22,320 nucleotides of DNA from contig CAZEXK010000023.1 of NCBI GenBank assembly GCA_964516815.1, positions 1-22,320 on the forward strand, in the 5' to 3' direction. The DNA is from CAIJNA01 sp964516815 (lineage in GTDB: Bacteria > Campylobacterota > Campylobacteria > Campylobacterales > Arcobacteraceae). Below, piece after piece: positions 1 to 6,475 of this stretch (position 1 is its first letter; every line of letters begins with the position of its first letter). The notes under the pieces are model-generated. The model saw only the letters and a program-made list of their open reading frames with translations, ran no database searches and was not told the origin of the DNA. The position numbers were made by a program, and so were the translations under genes.

Positions 1-1
1 T

Positions 2-310
2 AAAATATCAAAAACTAAAAAATTAATGCTTAATGACTTAAATGCATATATTAAATATGTTAGAAATAAAGTTAATAACAATACTACTACCTTATATAAT
101 GTACAAAATGATAAGTTATCAATAAACATTAGAATAACACTTTTAGATGATGGTAGATTTCAAAACCTTATATATGTATCTGGGAATGAAAAACTGTTAG
201 TTGAATTAAAAAAAACATTAAGAAAAATAAACTTTAATAAACCAAATATGAATATTAAATCACAATTTCCAAGATATATAAGATTTAAAGTAAATTTCAA
301 AAATCAATAA
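2..310 (+). CDS. TonB-like C-terminal domain protein (5' partial)
   Basis: The reading frame is open from base 2, and the first ATG in view (26) is probably internal, so this is likely the C-terminal end of a longer protein. The visible part is about 100 residues. It has a basic helix-like start, then a strand / 'DDG' turn / strand pattern, a helix with LKKTLRKI, a proline near FNKP, and a final strand ending RFKVNF. That order resembles the TonB/TolA C-terminal fold, the domain that carries proton-motive energy to outer membrane receptors. The match is by pattern only and is weak at residue level. If correct, the missing N-terminus should hold one membrane anchor and a proline-rich spacer. 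The stop lies 17 bases before the helicase gene, so the two are probably co-transcribed. A small stand-alone protein starting at 26 is the alternative. Confidence 0.45.
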   Translation, partial: KISKTKKLMLNDLNAYIKYVRNKVNNNTTTLYNVQNDKLSINIRITLLDDGRFQNLIYVSGNEKLLVELKKTLRKINFNKPNMNIKSQFPRYIRFKVNFKNQ

Positions 311-327
311 ATATTAAATTGTAAAAT

Positions 328-1695
328 ATGAATGATTTTAATAAACTTGATTTAAATAAAGATATTTTAAAAAACTTAGAAGATTTAAAATTTACTCAAA
401 TGACAGAAATTCAAAAAATGTCATTGCCATATGCATTGCAAAAAAAAGATATTATAGCTCAAGCTAAGACAGGTAGTGGAAAAACCTTAGCTTTTTGTTT
501 ACCAATTTTACAAAACCTTAATGTAAAACAATTTGATATTCAAGCTATATTATTAGCTCCCACACGTGAATTAGCTAATCAAATTTCATCTCAAATGATT
601 AAACTTGCACGATTTACACATAATGTTAAAATATTAACTTTATGTGGAGGTATGCCTTATAAACCACAAGTGCATTCTTTGGGACATAAAGCACATATCA
701 TAATTGGTACACCAGGAAGGATATTAAAGCATTTAGAAGATGATAATTTATCTACAACATTAATTAGTACTTTAGTTTTGGATGAAGCAGATAGAATGTT
801 AGATATGGGTTTTAGTGAGGATATTCATAAAATTATAAAATACCTTCCTAAAAAAAGGCAAACTTTGCTTTTTTCTGCTACTTATCCTGAAAATATTGAT
901 AATTTATCAAATGAAATTACTAATGATGCTATTAATATTGAAGTAATTAGTAAAGAAGAAAAGCCTGATATTAAAGAAGTTTTTTATGAAGTAAGTGAAA
1001 ATCAAAAAGATGAAATTATTTTTAATATTTTAGGTGATGAAAAAAAATCTTCTACAATTATCTTTTGTAATACAAAAATAGCATGTAATAATTTAGCTAA
1101 TAAGTTAGAAAACTTAGGTATTGATGTTTTAGTTTTACATAGTGATATGGATCAAAAACAAAGAAACGAAACGCTTATATTATTTTCAAATAAATCATTT
1201 TTAGTTTTAATTGCTAGTGATGTTGCTAGTAGAGGTATAGATGTTAAAGACGTTGAGATGGTTCTTAATTATGATTTGCCATTTGATTTAGAAGTGTATA
1301 CACATAGAATTGGTAGGACTGCTAGAGCAGGTAAAAGTGGACTTTGCATATCTCTTGTAAATGAAGATTCTTTACAATTATTCGATGAGTTAAATGAAAA
1401 TAGTAATTATACCCTTGATCAAATATCAAAAATAAATAGAGATTGCAAATTTAACTTATTGGCTCCTTATCAAACGTTATTTATAAACTCAGGTAAAAAG
1501 CATAAGCTAAGAGCAGGAGATATTTTAGGTGCTTTGACTGCTGGATTGGGTTTAGATAAAAATGATGTAGGGAAAATAGATATTCTTGATTTATGCTCTT
1601 TTGTTGCAATTAAAAATAATAAAGCAAAAAAAGTATGTGATGATTTAAACCATACTAAAATAAAAGCTAAATATCATAAAGTATATTTAATATAA
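328..1695 (+). CDS. dbpA: DEAD-box ATP-dependent RNA helicase, DbpA-like
   Basis: This 455-residue protein has a complete DEAD-box core: Q-motif region near 22-30 ending in TEIQK, Walker A AKTGSGKT at 46-53, PTREL at 79-83, TPGR at 128-131, DEAD at 152-155, SAT at 183-185, and HRIGRTAR at 326-333. Residues about 380-455 form a small C-terminal domain with KLRAGDILGALT. This resembles the DbpA RNA-binding domain, which directs the E. coli enzyme to hairpin 92 of 23S rRNA during 50S assembly. The length matches DbpA (about 457 residues) and is too short for DeaD/CsdA with its long basic tail. It therefore probably acts in the cytoplasm in late 50S maturation. The ATG has no clear Shine-Dalgarno sequence, so translation may couple to the gene 17 bases upstream. 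The helicase call is certain; the DbpA subfamily is likely. Confidence 0.88.
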   Translation: MNDFNKLDLNKDILKNLEDLKFTQMTEIQKMSLPYALQKKDIIAQAKTGSGKTLAFCLPILQNLNVKQFDIQAILLAPTRELANQISSQMIKLARFTHNVKILTLCGGMPYKPQVHSLGHKAHIIIGTPGRILKHLEDDNLSTTLISTLVLDEADRMLDMGFSEDIHKIIKYLPKKRQTLLFSATYPENIDNLSNEITNDAINIEVISKEEKPDIKEVFYEVSENQKDEIIFNILGDEKKSSTIIFCNTKIACNNLANKLENLGIDVLVLHSDMDQKQRNETLILFSNKSFLVLIASDVASRGIDVKDVEMVLNYDLPFDLEVYTHRIGRTARAGKSGLCISLVNEDSLQLFDELNENSNYTLDQISKINRDCKFNLLAPYQTLFINSGKKHKLRAGDILGALTAGLGLDKNDVGKIDILDLCSFVAIKNNKAKKVCDDLNHTKIKAKYHKVYLI

Positions 1696-1713
1696 TATTT
1701 AAATAAAACTAGT

Positions 1714-1719
1714 TATAAT
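1714..1719 (+). promoter_or_regulatory. Predicted -10 box of the leuL-leuA promoter
   Basis: TATAAT lies 16 bases before the leader-peptide ribosome binding site, in an AT-rich stretch with no conserved -35 box, which is usual for Campylobacterota sigma-70 promoters. Transcription would start near 1725-1727, so the transcript would contain the leader ORF and both arms of the proposed RNA hairpin. The position is inferred from sequence alone. Confidence 0.5.
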
Positions 1720-1732
1720 TATCCTAATAAAT

Positions 1733-1807
1733 ACAAGGAGAAGTATCATGAAAATATATACAATATTTACAAAATTGCAATTAAGTAGAAATAACCTTCT
1801 CCTTTGT
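1733..1807 (+). promoter_or_regulatory. leu leader RNA stem: SD paired with Leu control codons
   Basis: Bases 1735-1743 (AAGGAGAAG) pair perfectly with 1796-1804 (CTTCTCCTT). C1734 and A1733 can extend the helix to G1806 and U1807 across a one-base bulge at 1805. The loop is about 52 bases. The helix would hide the leader ribosome binding site, while ribosomes on the Leu codons would keep it open. This makes it a candidate cis-acting switch in addition to, or instead of, ordinary attenuation. Confidence 0.55.
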
Positions 1808-1813
1808 CTCTAA
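1748..1813 (+). CDS. leuL: leu operon leader peptide (attenuator)
   Basis: A 21-codon ORF starts with ATG seven bases after a perfect AAGGAG ribosome binding site (1735-1740) and ends 75 bases before leuA. Its last five codons are CTT CTC CTT TGT CTC, giving Leu-Leu-Leu-Cys-Leu before TAA; TTG and TTA occur earlier. CTC is visibly rare in the neighbouring genes, which mostly use TTA. Clusters of rare cognate codons just before a leucine-synthesis gene are the hallmark of leader-peptide attenuation, as in enterobacterial leuL. The ribosome would stall here when charged tRNA-Leu is scarce, changing the fold of the downstream RNA. The codon run CTTCTCCTT (1796-1804) is also the exact reverse complement of AAGGAGAAG (1735-1743), the leader's own ribosome binding site. 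The regulatory role is inferred; the ORF and its codon content are directly visible. Confidence 0.82.
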   Translation: MKIYTIFTKLQLSRNNLLLCL

Positions 1814-1819
1814 AATATT

Positions 1820-1836
1820 TACTTGCATAACAAGTA
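1820..1836 (+). promoter_or_regulatory. Small hairpin between leuL and leuA
   Basis: TACTTG (1820-1825) and CAAGTA (1831-1836) form a six-base-pair stem with a five-base CATAA loop, starting seven bases after the leuL stop. It sits where an attenuator terminator would be expected, but only UUU followed by CC comes after it, so it is a poor intrinsic terminator. It may be part of a larger alternative fold, or not functional. Confidence 0.35.
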
Positions 1837-1888
1837 TTTCCACAAATAAATTACAAACAAACAATATAAAACATAAAAAGGTGATAAT

Positions 1889-3439
1889 ATGTCGCAAATA
1901 ATTACACAAAATAATAATATTATAATATTTGATACAACTTTAAGAGATGGTGAGCAAAGTCCTGGTGCTTCAATGAATACAGCAGAAAAAATACAAATAG
2001 CACAACAATTACAAAAATTAAATGTTGATGTAATAGAAGCAGGATTTGCAGCAGCTAGTCCTGGTGATTTTGATGCAATAAAACAAATATGTGATAATGT
2101 TAGTACTTCAAGAGTATGTTCACTTGCACGTGCAATAGATAATGATATTAAGCAAGCAGGTTTAGCTGTACAAAATGCTAAAAATAATAGAATTCATACT
2201 TTTATAGCAACAAGTCCTATTCATATGAAACACAAATTAAAAATGACTCCCGATGAAGTTATAAAAAGAGCAGTAAATGCAGTTACTTATTCAAAAACAT
2301 TTGTAAACGATGTTGAATTTTCATTAGAAGATGCAGGAAGAAGTGATATGTCATTTATGAAAGAAGTATGTGATGCAGTAATAAGTGCAGGTGCATCAAC
2401 AATAAACTTACCAGATACTGTTGGATATAGATTACCAGATGAAATTTTTGCTATGGTTGAGGAATTAAATAAATTTATAAATGGTAGAGCTATTATATCT
2501 TTACACAATCACAATGATTTGGGTTTAGCAGTTGCAAATTCTTTAGCTGGAATAACAGCAGGGGCTAGGCAAGTAGAATGTACTATAAATGGCTTAGGTG
2601 AAAGAGCTGGAAATGCTGCTATGGAAGAAGTAGTTATGACTTTAAAAACTAGAGCAGATGTATTTGGAGAATATACTACAAATATAAATACAAAAGAAAT
2701 TTTAAGAGCTAGTAAATTAGTAGCTGCAATTACTGGAATAGAACCACAACCAAATAAAGCAATAGTTGGTAAAAATGCATTTTCTCATGAAAGTGGAATA
2801 CATCAAGATGGAATATTAAAAAATATAGAAACATATGAAATAATGAAACCAGAAGATATTGGAATAGAAAAAAACAATTCTATAGTTTTAGGTAAGCATT
2901 CTGGAAGAGCAGCATTTAGAGATAAATTATCACAATTAGGTTTTGATAATTTAGAAGATGAAAAAATAAATGCGTCGTTTGAAAGATTTAAATTATTATG
3001 TGATAAGAAAAAAGAGATATTAGATGATGATATCAGAATGATATTTACTGATGAAAATTTAAAGATAAATGAAACTTATGAATTGATTTCATTACAAATA
3101 AGTGATTGTAGTAATGGCGTTCCAAATGCTGCAGTTTGTATAAAATTTGAGAATAAAGAGTATATTGATGCTGCAATTGGAGATGGTTCAGTTGATGCAA
3201 TATTTAAAACTATAGATAGAATCACAGGATACAATGGCTCATTAAATGATTATAACGTTAAAGCAGTTAGTGAAGGAAAAGATGCTTTAGCAAGTGTAAC
3301 TTGTAAGGTTACATTTAATGATTGTTCACAAAGTATGATTGGACATGGATTGAATATAGATACTATGTTATCTAGTGCTAGAGCTTATATTAGTGCTTTA
3401 AATTCATATTTATCTATGCAAAAATTATTGGAAAAATAA
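1889..3439 (+). CDS. leuA: 2-isopropylmalate synthase
   Basis: The enzyme condenses acetyl-CoA with 2-oxoisovalerate, the first committed step of leucine synthesis. The 516-residue length fits the bacterial type (E. coli LeuA is 523). The N-terminal HMGL-like TIM barrel has DTTLRDGEQSPGASM at 15-29, with D15 and R19 as metal and substrate residues, HNHND at 206-210 with the metal-binding histidines, and GLGERAGN soon after. HESGIHQDG at 300-308 lies in the linker region. Residues about 385-510 form the LeuA dimer/allosteric domain that normally senses leucine. That domain argues against citramalate or homocitrate synthase, although some citramalate synthases are similar. The start is supported by AAGGTG five bases upstream. 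The gene stands alone after its leader peptide; leuBCD are not in this window, and the next gene is an unrelated methyltransferase remnant. Confidence 0.95.
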   Translation: MSQIITQNNNIIIFDTTLRDGEQSPGASMNTAEKIQIAQQLQKLNVDVIEAGFAAASPGDFDAIKQICDNVSTSRVCSLARAIDNDIKQAGLAVQNAKNNRIHTFIATSPIHMKHKLKMTPDEVIKRAVNAVTYSKTFVNDVEFSLEDAGRSDMSFMKEVCDAVISAGASTINLPDTVGYRLPDEIFAMVEELNKFINGRAIISLHNHNDLGLAVANSLAGITAGARQVECTINGLGERAGNAAMEEVVMTLKTRADVFGEYTTNINTKEILRASKLVAAITGIEPQPNKAIVGKNAFSHESGIHQDGILKNIETYEIMKPEDIGIEKNNSIVLGKHSGRAAFRDKLSQLGFDNLEDEKINASFERFKLLCDKKKEILDDDIRMIFTDENLKINETYELISLQISDCSNGVPNAAVCIKFENKEYIDAAIGDGSVDAIFKTIDRITGYNGSLNDYNVKAVSEGKDALASVTCKVTFNDCSQSMIGHGLNIDTMLSSARAYISALNSYLSMQKLLEK

Positions 3440-3443
3440 TACT

Positions 3444-3751
3444 ATGAAGGAGTCTAATAACTGGAATGCAAATAATTATTCAAAACATGCTCATTTTGTA
3501 TCAAACTTAGCTTTGCCATTGATTGACTTATTAAACTTAAAACAAGATGAAATAGTTCTTGATTTAGGCTGTGGAGATGGAACTTTATCAGTTGANNNNN
3601 NNNNNNNNNNNNNNNNNNNNNNNNNNNNNNNNNNNNNNNNNNNNNNNNNNNNNNNNNNNNNNNNNNNNNNNNNNNNNNNNNNNNNNNNNNNNNNNCAGTT
3701 GATTTAAGTGAGGATATGATTAAACAAGCTAAATATAAAGGTATAAAATGA
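3444..3751 (+). pseudogene. Class I SAM-dependent methyltransferase, broken by assembly gap and truncation
   Basis: The first 50 residues end in the SAM-binding motif I, DLGCGDG (40-46), preceded by WNANNYSKHAHFVSNLALP, typical of small class I methyltransferases. A 100-N gap then follows. After the gap the text reads VDLSEDMIKQAKYKGIK and stops at a TGA that overlaps the ciaB start codon (ATGA). VDLSEDM matches the strand after motif I, so the true gap is probably only some tens of bases, and the frame across exactly 100 Ns does not match. A normal family member would continue for about 150-180 more residues, which are absent. The sequences on the two sides of the gap share CAGTTGA. The substrate cannot be told. 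This is either a genuinely truncated gene or a collapsed assembly; the latter seems more likely. Confidence 0.7.
3596..3695. other. Assembly gap, 100 N
   Basis: Exactly 100 Ns lie inside the methyltransferase gene, a conventional placeholder rather than a measured length. CAGTTGA ends the left flank and also begins the right flank. Confidence 0.99.
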
Positions 3752-5619
3752 CAAAAGAATTTTTCTTAGATGATGTTCAAAAAGTATATGATTATATAAG
3801 CAAAAAAAAAGATAATGTAAATTTACTTTACGAATATTTAGAAAATAATGAATTTGATAAATTAAGTATAATAGATGAATTTGCATCAAAATTAGAACTA
3901 AATATGAATAGTGACTTAAGAGTCGCATTAACTTCAAGACTTGTAAGTTTAAGAGATGATAGTTTGATTCAAGTTTTAAAAAAACTAGACAAAACTGATT
4001 TAGAAATTATAGATTTAGTAGAAAAAGCTTATTTATATGTAAGTGAATATTGGACTTCTTATCACAATGATACTATTGAATATATACTAACAAATAATTT
4101 ATTAACGCCATTTTATCAAGAAGTATTTAAAGGTGTTTACAATGTGGGTATTGCTATGACTGCATGGCAATCTTCTTGGACTGAACATATTATTAATGAC
4201 ATAAATAAATCACTTCTAAAAGAATTTAAAAGTGATGAAAAAGTTATGGATTATTTACATAAAAACAATTTATTTGATATTGGACATGATGATGAAATTG
4301 CAGATAGAAGTTATAGTGTTCTTGTAAAAAATAATACTAAATATGAAAATAAAGCATATATAAATGCCTTTAAAAAACAAGTAACATCTGTAATTGATGC
4401 TCTTGAAGAGTTCAATGACAATATCATTGAACTTGAAGATGAGGTATATAATGCTAAATGGAATTATATAAAATATATACAATCTTTGATAACTGCATTT
4501 GCAGAACAAAGAACAAATAAATTAGTTCATTATTGGAGTGAAGTTGATAGCGCTTGGATGAAAATACAAACGCCTATTCAAATAGGTCATCCTTTAGAAT
4601 ACTATGAAGATCATTATAGAAAAGCAGTGGCACTTGAATGGGATATTAGACTTTCAAATCCAAGATATCAAAAAGAAAATAAAAGAGCAGCAAAACTTAA
4701 AAATATGTTTGACCTTATATACAATAATATTGATACTAAAAAAGAAAAAAAAGATATATATGATTTTTCTTTAAAAAGTTTAAAGAAAGTTCAATTATAT
4801 TTAGGTCGACCTGCACTTTTTTTTGGGGCTGAATTTAATGGTTTATTTTCAGCACAAGTTGTACCAAATGATGAAAAAGTTAGTAAAGAAGAAGGTAAAA
4901 AAATATTTGCATTTTCTGATGAAATACTACAAAGTACAAGAGCAAAGCCATTTTTAGCATTGACAAAAGAAATATTGGGTCAAAATTTTTTAACTCAAGA
5001 CAGAAATTTTTTATTTAATGAAGAAGAATATTGGCATAAAGTATATGACATAACTACTATTGGGCATGAATTTGGTCATATACTCTGGTGTGATGAACAA
5101 ACAGAAACTATTATGAATAAAAGTTCAAATTTTAAAAATATTGAAGAATTTAAAGCAACAACAGGAGGATTGGTATCATTTTTTATGGATAAAAGTAATG
5201 ATGAATCTTACCTTGAAGAACATGTAATAAGAGATACTATTAAAAGAGCAGTTTCTTTAATAGGATGGATGGAAGTTGATGAAGTACAGCCTTATTATTG
5301 TGAAGGACTTATTCATTTAAGTGGACTTTTTACTAGTGAAATATTACAATGGAAAAATAACAAGCTTAGTATAAATACCTCAATTAATAATATTGAAGTT
5401 TTAAAACAGTGGTATATAAAAACCTATTCTTCTTTAGCAAAACATTATTTAAATAAACAAGATGCTCTTATTTGGCTAAATAATTATGCAATTAAAGAAG
5501 ATAAATATTTCTTACCAATAAATGAAAATATAAAAGATTTTGTATTGTATTATTTTAAAAGATATCAACAAATAGGTCAGCAATTAGATAATAGTGATAC
5601 AAAAGATAATTATAGATGA
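3748..5619 (+). CDS. ciaB: CiaB-family protein, putative HExxH metallopeptidase
   Basis: This 623-residue protein lacks a signal peptide or membrane segment. I recognise it as the CiaB family (Campylobacter invasion antigen B, about 610 residues), common in Campylobacter and Arcobacter, from length and stretches such as WTSYHNDTIEYIL and IQIGHPLEYYEDHYRKAVA. The C-terminal half carries HEFGH at 440-444, with EEFKATTGG starting at E466. A histidine pair plus a glutamate about 22-23 residues later is the zinc-ligand pattern of gluzincin peptidases, so a peptidase function is plausible. C. jejuni CiaB has been linked to host-cell invasion, but the family is also found in non-invasive relatives, so a general cellular role is likely. 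The start is supported by AAGG six bases upstream. The gene converges on the DUF4395 gene with a 10-base gap. Confidence 0.82.
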   Translation: MTKEFFLDDVQKVYDYISKKKDNVNLLYEYLENNEFDKLSIIDEFASKLELNMNSDLRVALTSRLVSLRDDSLIQVLKKLDKTDLEIIDLVEKAYLYVSEYWTSYHNDTIEYILTNNLLTPFYQEVFKGVYNVGIAMTAWQSSWTEHIINDINKSLLKEFKSDEKVMDYLHKNNLFDIGHDDEIADRSYSVLVKNNTKYENKAYINAFKKQVTSVIDALEEFNDNIIELEDEVYNAKWNYIKYIQSLITAFAEQRTNKLVHYWSEVDSAWMKIQTPIQIGHPLEYYEDHYRKAVALEWDIRLSNPRYQKENKRAAKLKNMFDLIYNNIDTKKEKKDIYDFSLKSLKKVQLYLGRPALFFGAEFNGLFSAQVVPNDEKVSKEEGKKIFAFSDEILQSTRAKPFLALTKEILGQNFLTQDRNFLFNEEEYWHKVYDITTIGHEFGHILWCDEQTETIMNKSSNFKNIEEFKATTGGLVSFFMDKSNDESYLEEHVIRDTIKRAVSLIGWMEVDEVQPYYCEGLIHLSGLFTSEILQWKNNKLSINTSINNIEVLKQWYIKTYSSLAKHYLNKQDALIWLNNYAIKEDKYFLPINENIKDFVLYYFKRYQQIGQQLDNSDTKDNYR

Positions 5620-5629
5620 AAATTAATTT

Positions 5630-6328
5630 TTATTTTTCATCCTCATCATCTTCGTCTTCAAATGTATTTCCATTTTCTTCCATAGCTTCCATATCTTCAA
5701 ATGTAAGTTCATATGCATATACTCTATCCTCAACCAAAGGTTGTGAATAATAAACTCCAGCAACAAAAGCAATAGCAATGATAATTTGACCAATTGATAT
5801 TTTTTGTATTTCTTCTTTTGGACCTTTCATTTCACAAACACCACCTGGACAATTATGAACTGCTTTTCTAAAAACCAAAGGATACAATTTACAACCAATA
5901 CATATACCTAAAACACTCTCAGCGAATAAGAAAAATAAACAAACTAAACATATTGCTACTCTTTCATTTCCTGTATTATTGTATACAATTAGAGCAATCA
6001 TAATTAAACCTAAAGCTAAACCAATAGACCAAGCAAATCTTTTTTGAGGCGCTCCAACGTATTCTGGTTTTTGATTACCAACAAGAATTCTAGCAATAAT
6101 CATGTAAGGTGCGTATTTTGGATTTATTAAAACTCGAATAATAAATTCTAATGCAAAAGTAAAAGCAAACATTTCAGTTAAGAAAAAGTCATTTTTAAAT
6201 ATTATTAAAGAGTAACCAATACTCAATACCAATAAAATAATACCAGCACTAGCTCTAGCTTCTCTTTCATTTATAACATTAGTATCATAGCCATCAACTT
6301 TTTCACCAAATTCAAATATTTTACTCAT
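5630..6328 (-). CDS. DUF4395-family integral membrane protein
   Basis: The 232-residue protein has about five hydrophobic segments (near 26-44, 48-67, 99-117, 124-143, 177-194). The pattern INPKYAPY (68-75), VGAPQKRFAW (91-100) and GICIGCKLYP (141-150) is characteristic of DUF4395, whose function is unknown. C143 and C146 form a CxxC at the end of a membrane segment. A second pair, C160 and C165 in HNCPGGVC, follows in the loop, which suggests a redox or metal role, but this is inference. The C-terminus from about 207 is strongly acidic (FEDEDDEDEK) and predicted to be soluble. The ATG has AAGGAAAC upstream. The gene is alone on this strand, divergent from the fadL-like gene and convergent with ciaB. 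Confidence 0.75.
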   Translation of the reverse strand: MSKIFEFGEKVDGYDTNVINEREARASAGIILLVLSIGYSLIIFKNDFFLTEMFAFTFALEFIIRVLINPKYAPYMIIARILVGNQKPEYVGAPQKRFAWSIGLALGLIMIALIVYNNTGNERVAICLVCLFFLFAESVLGICIGCKLYPLVFRKAVHNCPGGVCEMKGPKEEIQKISIGQIIIAIAFVAGVYYSQPLVEDRVYAYELTFEDMEAMEENGNTFEDEDDEDEK

Positions 6329-6344
6329 TGTGTTTCCTTAATTA

Positions 6345-6353
6345 ATAATATCA
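6345..6353 (-). promoter_or_regulatory. Predicted extended -10 promoter of the DUF4395 gene
   Basis: On the minus strand the sequence reads TGATATTAT, an extended -10 element (TG-n-TATTAT), 16 bases before the ATG. Transcription would begin near 6338, giving a short leader that still contains the ribosome binding site. No -35 box is evident. Confidence 0.35.
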
Positions 6354-6376
6354 CATACTTATAAAGAATATAATTA

Positions 6377-6399
6377 ACTTACTTAGTAAACTAATAAGT
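6377..6399. promoter_or_regulatory. SlyA/MarR-like operator palindrome upstream of fadL-like gene
   Basis: The core TTAGTAAACTAA (6383-6394) is a perfect TTAGT-AA-ACTAA palindrome and differs at two positions from the SlyA site TTAGCAAGCTAA known in enterobacteria. The dyad extends outward as ACTTA (6377-6381) and TAAGT (6395-6399), with a single extra C at 6382. It lies in the divergent intergenic region between the DUF4395 gene and the fadL-like gene. The MarR regulator encoded at 8143 is the obvious candidate to bind it; this is inferred. Confidence 0.5.
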
Positions 6400-6475
6400 C
6401 ATTAAGTTCTAATTTATATTATTTATACAATAATAGGACACTATATTAATATTATTTGATATAAATGGAGAATAA

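Noticed and set aside
1721..1888. T-box or other riboswitch upstream of leuA
   Set aside because: No T-box specifier or antiterminator consensus is visible, and the leader ORF explains the region better.
1889..3439. leuA as citramalate synthase or homocitrate synthase
   Set aside because: Length, the complete LeuA signatures, the C-terminal allosteric domain and a leucine-rich leader peptide all favour 2-isopropylmalate synthase.
4270..4509. Minus-strand ORF inside ciaB, and similar antisense ORFs elsewhere (2287-2508, 13224-14480, 19155-19874, 20769-20954)
   Set aside because: They lie wholly within strongly recognisable genes, lack family similarity and are expected by chance in AT-rich coding DNA.
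5615..5641. GATGAAAA / TTTTCATC hairpin between convergent ciaB and DUF4395 genes as bidirectional terminator
   Set aside because: The stem overlaps both coding ends, is nearly all A/T with an 11-base loop, and could arise by chance.
6457..6465. TGATATAAA as the fadL-like gene promoter
   Set aside because: It is too close to the TTG start and ribosome binding site; a start site there would fall on or after the SD.
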